Of a DNA stretch of 64,000 bases, positions 61,251-64,000 are shown piece by piece. Below the pieces are notes generated by a model, which saw nothing but the letters and a program-made list of their open reading frames with translations, searched no databases and was not told the origin of the DNA. Numbering within the stretch: the stretch's first letter is position 1; each line of letters opens with the position of its first letter. A program made the translations under genes and the position numbers. The stretch is from JAHEEM01 sp036396795. GTDB taxonomy: Bacteria > Pseudomonadota > Gammaproteobacteria > Steroidobacterales > Rariloculaceae. Where the stretch lies: assembly GCA_036396795.1 (NCBI GenBank), contig DASWKF010000084.1, positions 124,001 to 188,000 on the forward strand, written 5' to 3'.

Positions 61251-61287
61251 AGCGTCACTTTCTAATTTATCTCCTTGAGGAATAGGC

Positions 61288-61307
61288 GAATGAGGTCTTA
61301 TTCATTC
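61288..61307. promoter_or_regulatory. Inverted repeat upstream of cysH
   Basis: GAATGA, eight bases, TCATTC, located 69 bases before the cysH start, in an AT-rich patch. Suitable as operator for a LysR- or other dimeric regulator; CysB-type control is only a guess. Confidence 0.35.
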
Positions 61308-61375
61308 CCTTACCCGCGCAAGGTCGCTAGTGTGGGTCGCCCAGCTCCCGTGCAGGACTCAGTGGCCTTGCAGGC

Positions 61376-62119
61376 ATGATGTCGACGCTTCAGACAGCGA
61401 CCCCGGCCGATACCGAAGGCGGCGAACTCGCGCCGGCTCGTCTTCGGCACGACCAGGTGCTCGAAGGCCTTTCGGCGGAGGAGCGAGCGGCCTGGGCCCT
61501 GGAGCATCTTCCGGGCGCGCACGTGCTGACGTCGAGCTTCGGTGCTCAGGCAGCCGTATCGCTCCACATGTTGACCCGGCTCGCACCGGAGCTTCCGGTC
61601 GTGCTCATCGACACGGGCTATTTATTCGCCGAAACCTACCGATTCATCGACGCTTTGCGCGAACGCTTTGCTCTGAATCTGAAGGTCTATCGAAGCGCAG
61701 TGTCTCCCGCTTGGCAGGAGGCCCGGCATGGCCAGCGCTGGCGGAACGGAATCGAGGGGATCGAGACGTACAACGAGGAGAATAAGGTCGAGCCCATGCG
61801 TCGCGCGTTGCGCGAGCTCGGCGTGAAAACCTGGTTCGCCGGCTTGCGGCGCCAGCAAAGCGAGAGCCGTGCCAGCATCCCCTTTCTCAGCTTCGCCGCG
61901 GGGCGCTGGAAGGTCTGCCCGATCGCCGATTGGAGCGACCGCGATGTGCACCGCTACTTGACTCGTCACCGGCTGCCGTATCACCCGCTTGTCGATGAGG
62001 GCTATTTATCGATCGGGGATCGCCACAGTACGAGCTCGATATTCGATGTGGCGAACATCGAGGAGTTGCGGAACTTCGGCTTGAAACGCGAGTGCGGCAT
62101 TCACGAGCTGGACGGCTAG
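61376..62119 (+). CDS. cysH: PAPS reductase (thioredoxin-dependent)
   Basis: 247 residues, PP-loop enzyme that reduces PAPS to sulfite. TSSFGAQAAVSLHML is the nucleotide loop, VLIDTGYLFAETYRF and WFAGLRRQQSESR are conserved, and the catalytic Cys is in KRECGIHEL at the C-terminus. The CC..RK..PL iron-sulfur cysteines of APS reductases are absent (ENKVEPMRRAL instead), so the substrate is PAPS. This agrees with the APS kinase domain of the Sat-CysC fusion. A second in-frame ATG follows at once. Confidence 0.94.
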   Translation: MMSTLQTATPADTEGGELAPARLRHDQVLEGLSAEERAAWALEHLPGAHVLTSSFGAQAAVSLHMLTRLAPELPVVLIDTGYLFAETYRFIDALRERFALNLKVYRSAVSPAWQEARHGQRWRNGIEGIETYNEENKVEPMRRALRELGVKTWFAGLRRQQSESRASIPFLSFAAGRWKVCPIADWSDRDVHRYLTRHRLPYHPLVDEGYLSIGDRHSTSSIFDVANIEELRNFGLKRECGIHELDG

Positions 62120-62125
62120 GTCACC

Positions 62126-63907
62126 TCAGTCGCTCGAAGCCTCGCCCGCCGTCACTCGTGGATAGCGGATTTCGTCCACGAGCGCCTGAACTCGCAGCGG
62201 TGGCGGAGGCGTGAAGCGGCTGACCGTAATCGCTACGGTGAAGTTGAGCAGCATTCCCAGCGTGCCGATACCCTCCGGTGATATCCCGAGCAACCACTCC
62301 GAGGCGATATCCTGGCCCCACGGCGCTCCTACCCATTGCAGAAACAACCCCTTGAAGTATTCGATGTAGCCGTAGGTGAATACGAGCCCCGCGAGCATGC
62401 CGGCGATCGCGCCTTGTTTGTTCATTCGCTTGTAGAATATTCCCAGCAGGATGCTCGGGAACAACGACGCGGCGGCGAGCCCGAACGCAAAGGCGACGAC
62501 TTGGGCCACGAACGCGGGCGGATAGTAGCCGAGAGCTCCGGCGATCACGATCGCGGCTGCGGCGGAGATCCGCCCGGCCATGAGTTCCGCGCGCTCCGAG
62601 ATCTGCGGCGCGATCACGCCTTTCAACAGATCGTGAGAGATTGCCGCCGATATCACGAGCAAAAGGCCTGCGGCCGTCGATAGCGCAGCGGCGATGCCTC
62701 CCGCGGCGATCAGGGCGATCACCCACTGCGGCAGGCCGGCGATCTCGGGATTGGCCAGCACCAGGATGTCGGGGTCGACCCGCAGCTCGTTGCCTCGCCA
62801 TCCGAAGCGCCCCGCCTGTTGCGCGAAGCCCGGGTTGCGGTCGTTGTAGTACTGAATCCGGCCGTCGCCGTTGTGGTCCTCGAAGCTCAGCAGGCCGGTC
62901 GCTTCCCAAGTGCGGAACCAGTCGGGTCGGTCTTCGTAGCTCACATTGCCGTCCGGCGCGCCCACGGGCCCGACCTGTATGGTCTCGGTCAAATTCAGCC
63001 GCGCCATCGAGCCGACCGCAGGCGCCGTCAGGTACAGTATCCCGATGAACAGCAGCGCCCAGCCGGCGGAGTAGCGCGCGTCGCGGACCTTCGGCACGGT
63101 GAAGAATCGCACGATGACATGCGGCAGCCCCGCGGTCCCGATCATGAGCGCCGCCGTGATGCAGAATACGTCGATCATGCTCTTGGTGCCGGAGGTATAC
63201 GCGGGGAAACCGAGCTCCGTCACGACCTGATCGAGCTTCTCCAGCAAAGGCAGCGAATCGCCTAGGACGACACTGCCGAAAGCGATCTGCGGGATCGGCA
63301 TGCCGGTGATTTGCAAGGCGATGAAAACCGCGGGCACCGTATACGCGAAAATCAGCACGCAATATTGAGCGATTTGCGTGTAGGTCACGCCTTTCATTCC
63401 GCCGAGCACCGCGTAGATGAATACGATGCCCATGCCGATCGCGAGGCCGGCACCGATCGGGACCTCGAGAAACCGCGAGAAGACGATGCCGACGCCGCGC
63501 ATCTGGCCCGCGACATAGGTGAACGAGATGAAGATCAGGCAGATCACGGCGACGATGCGGGCGACCCGCGAATCGTAACGCTCTCCTACGAACTCAGGCA
63601 CGGTGAACTTGCCGAATTTGCGGAGATACGGCGCGAGCAGCAACGCAAGCAGCACGTAACCGCCTGTCCAGCCCATGAGATAAACCGAGCCGTCGTAACC
63701 GAGAAAGGCGATGAGACCGGCCATCGAGATGAACGAGGCTGCCGACATCCAGTCCGCTGCCGTGGCCATGCCGTTGGCGACGGGGTGGACGTGCTTGCCG
63801 GCAACGTAGAAATCGCCGGTATCGCGCGCCCGTGACCAGATCGCGATGCCGATATAGACCGCGAAGCTGGTTCCGACGACGAGATAGGTCAGGAGCTTGA
63901 GGTCCAC
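62126..63907 (-). CDS. Sodium:solute symporter with Ca-loop insertion
   Basis: 593 residues, SSS family (LeuT-like fold), starting at GTG 63907. FYVAGKHVHPVANGMATAADWMSAASFI, GRGVGIVFSRFL-type text and AFAFGLAAASLFPSILLGIFYKRMN match the acetate/short-chain-acid permease group (VC_2705 type). Between helices, around residues 310-375, is a soluble stretch with an EF-hand-like loop DHNGDGRIQYYN (344-355). A DUF4212 gene lies immediately upstream, the standard partner of this group. Imports a carboxylate with Na+; the substrate is probably acetate-like but not proven. Confidence 0.9.
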   Translation of the reverse strand: MDLKLLTYLVVGTSFAVYIGIAIWSRARDTGDFYVAGKHVHPVANGMATAADWMSAASFISMAGLIAFLGYDGSVYLMGWTGGYVLLALLLAPYLRKFGKFTVPEFVGERYDSRVARIVAVICLIFISFTYVAGQMRGVGIVFSRFLEVPIGAGLAIGMGIVFIYAVLGGMKGVTYTQIAQYCVLIFAYTVPAVFIALQITGMPIPQIAFGSVVLGDSLPLLEKLDQVVTELGFPAYTSGTKSMIDVFCITAALMIGTAGLPHVIVRFFTVPKVRDARYSAGWALLFIGILYLTAPAVGSMARLNLTETIQVGPVGAPDGNVSYEDRPDWFRTWEATGLLSFEDHNGDGRIQYYNDRNPGFAQQAGRFGWRGNELRVDPDILVLANPEIAGLPQWVIALIAAGGIAAALSTAAGLLLVISAAISHDLLKGVIAPQISERAELMAGRISAAAAIVIAGALGYYPPAFVAQVVAFAFGLAAASLFPSILLGIFYKRMNKQGAIAGMLAGLVFTYGYIEYFKGLFLQWVGAPWGQDIASEWLLGISPEGIGTLGMLLNFTVAITVSRFTPPPPLRVQALVDEIRYPRVTAGEASSD

Positions 63908-63936
63908 GCCCGGAATCCAGAGGCTAGCGCAGCATC

Positions 63937-64000
63937 TTAATCTTCTTCGACGTCGTGCTCGCGGTCGAGGCGATTCATGCGCCAGGCGTAGTAGAAGATC
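63937..64000 (-). CDS. DUF4212 symporter partner, C-terminus only
   Basis: Only the last 20 codons are inside the window: IFYYAWRMNRLDREHDVEED and stop. This tail matches small two-helix DUF4212 proteins encoded directly before VC_2705-type symporters. It ends 29 bases before the symporter start. The rest lies beyond the window edge. Confidence 0.75.
   Translation of the reverse strand, partial: IFYYAWRMNRLDREHDVEED

Noticed and set aside
61100..61300. Chromosomal origin of replication
   Set aside because: DnaA-box-like sites and an AT-rich patch exist, but there are none of the usual origin neighbours, and GC-skew of the whole chromosome cannot be seen. Kept only as a DnaA-site cluster.
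62121..63362. Second minus-strand frame inside the sodium symporter gene
   Set aside because: Same strand but shifted frame, Arg-rich translation; a shadow of the symporter.

Overview
The window is 64 kb of GC-rich (roughly 60-63% by eye), densely coded chromosomal DNA from a Gram-negative bacterium. Outer-membrane (TonB receptor), periplasmic (BtuF-like) and lipid-soluble electron-transfer functions, DksA-type and ECF regulators, and the CysI-DUF934-CysH arrangement point to Pseudomonadota, most likely an environmental gammaproteobacterium. I cannot place it more precisely. I found no transposase, integrase, phage gene, CRISPR array, rRNA or tRNA.

Layout. 1-8.7 kb (minus strand): a truncated metallo-beta-lactamase-fold protein with a Gln-for-His change in its zinc motif, a secreted protein, a ModF-like double ABC ATPase, a pentaheme cytochrome overlapping a cytochrome-barrel fusion, and a btuFCD vitamin B12 uptake operon led by a clear cobalamin riboswitch. 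8.8-15.2 kb: a PLP ammonia-lyase coupled to a fused indolepyruvate:ferredoxin-type oxidoreductase, a DksA-like zinc protein, a MerR-TPR protein and a small secreted protein. 15.3-26.9 kb: an acyl-CoA ligase followed by a mevalonate/squalene island containing farnesyl-PP synthase, squalene synthase, diphosphomevalonate decarboxylase, phosphomevalonate kinase, a single polypeptide joining HMG-CoA reductase to mevalonate kinase, IPP isomerase, an NhaD antiporter and HMG-CoA synthase. Only acetoacetyl-CoA thiolase is absent. This is the most striking part of the window.

27.0-34.7 kb: a soluble NAD-linked formate dehydrogenase operon (fdsG-B-A-D) with a small DUF7009-like gene in front, and an FMN-dependent alpha-hydroxy-acid dehydrogenase inserted before fdhD. 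34.7-40.2 kb: a valine-pyruvate aminotransferase-like gene, etfBA, a HPPK-DHPS fusion and glutathione-dependent formaldehyde dehydrogenase. Formaldehyde dehydrogenase and formate dehydrogenase together could carry formaldehyde carbon to CO2 through formate. 40.2-45.7 kb: a secreted zinc metalloprotease-TonB receptor operon and a TerC-type membrane protein. 45.7-54 kb: a structured leader or sRNA, an UMF1 transporter, alanine dehydrogenase, an M20 amidohydrolase, a FabD-like transacylase, a fused ATP sulfurylase-APS kinase and an FAD oxidase lacking the usual flavin-linking His.

54-58 kb: an AI-2E-family membrane protein whose best start is an AUC codon, a MacB-type permease, and an ECF sigma factor coupled to a small membrane protein. 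58.3-62.1 kb: the sulfite reductase group (DUF2849, CysI, DUF934, CysH), preceded by a strong Fur-box-like site and containing a DnaA-box cluster before cysH. Together with Sat-CysC this makes an assimilatory sulfate pathway that goes through PAPS. 62.1-64 kb: a sodium:solute symporter with an EF-hand-like periplasmic loop, and the end of its DUF4212 partner.

Many neighbours overlap by 1 to 20 bases (btuF/btuC, ammonia-lyase/oxidoreductase, mvaD/mvaK2/HMGR-MK/idi, fdsG/fdsB, lldD/fdhD, etfB/etfA, sigma/membrane protein), which indicates compact, translationally coupled operons. All functions are read from motifs and gene order. No database search was possible.
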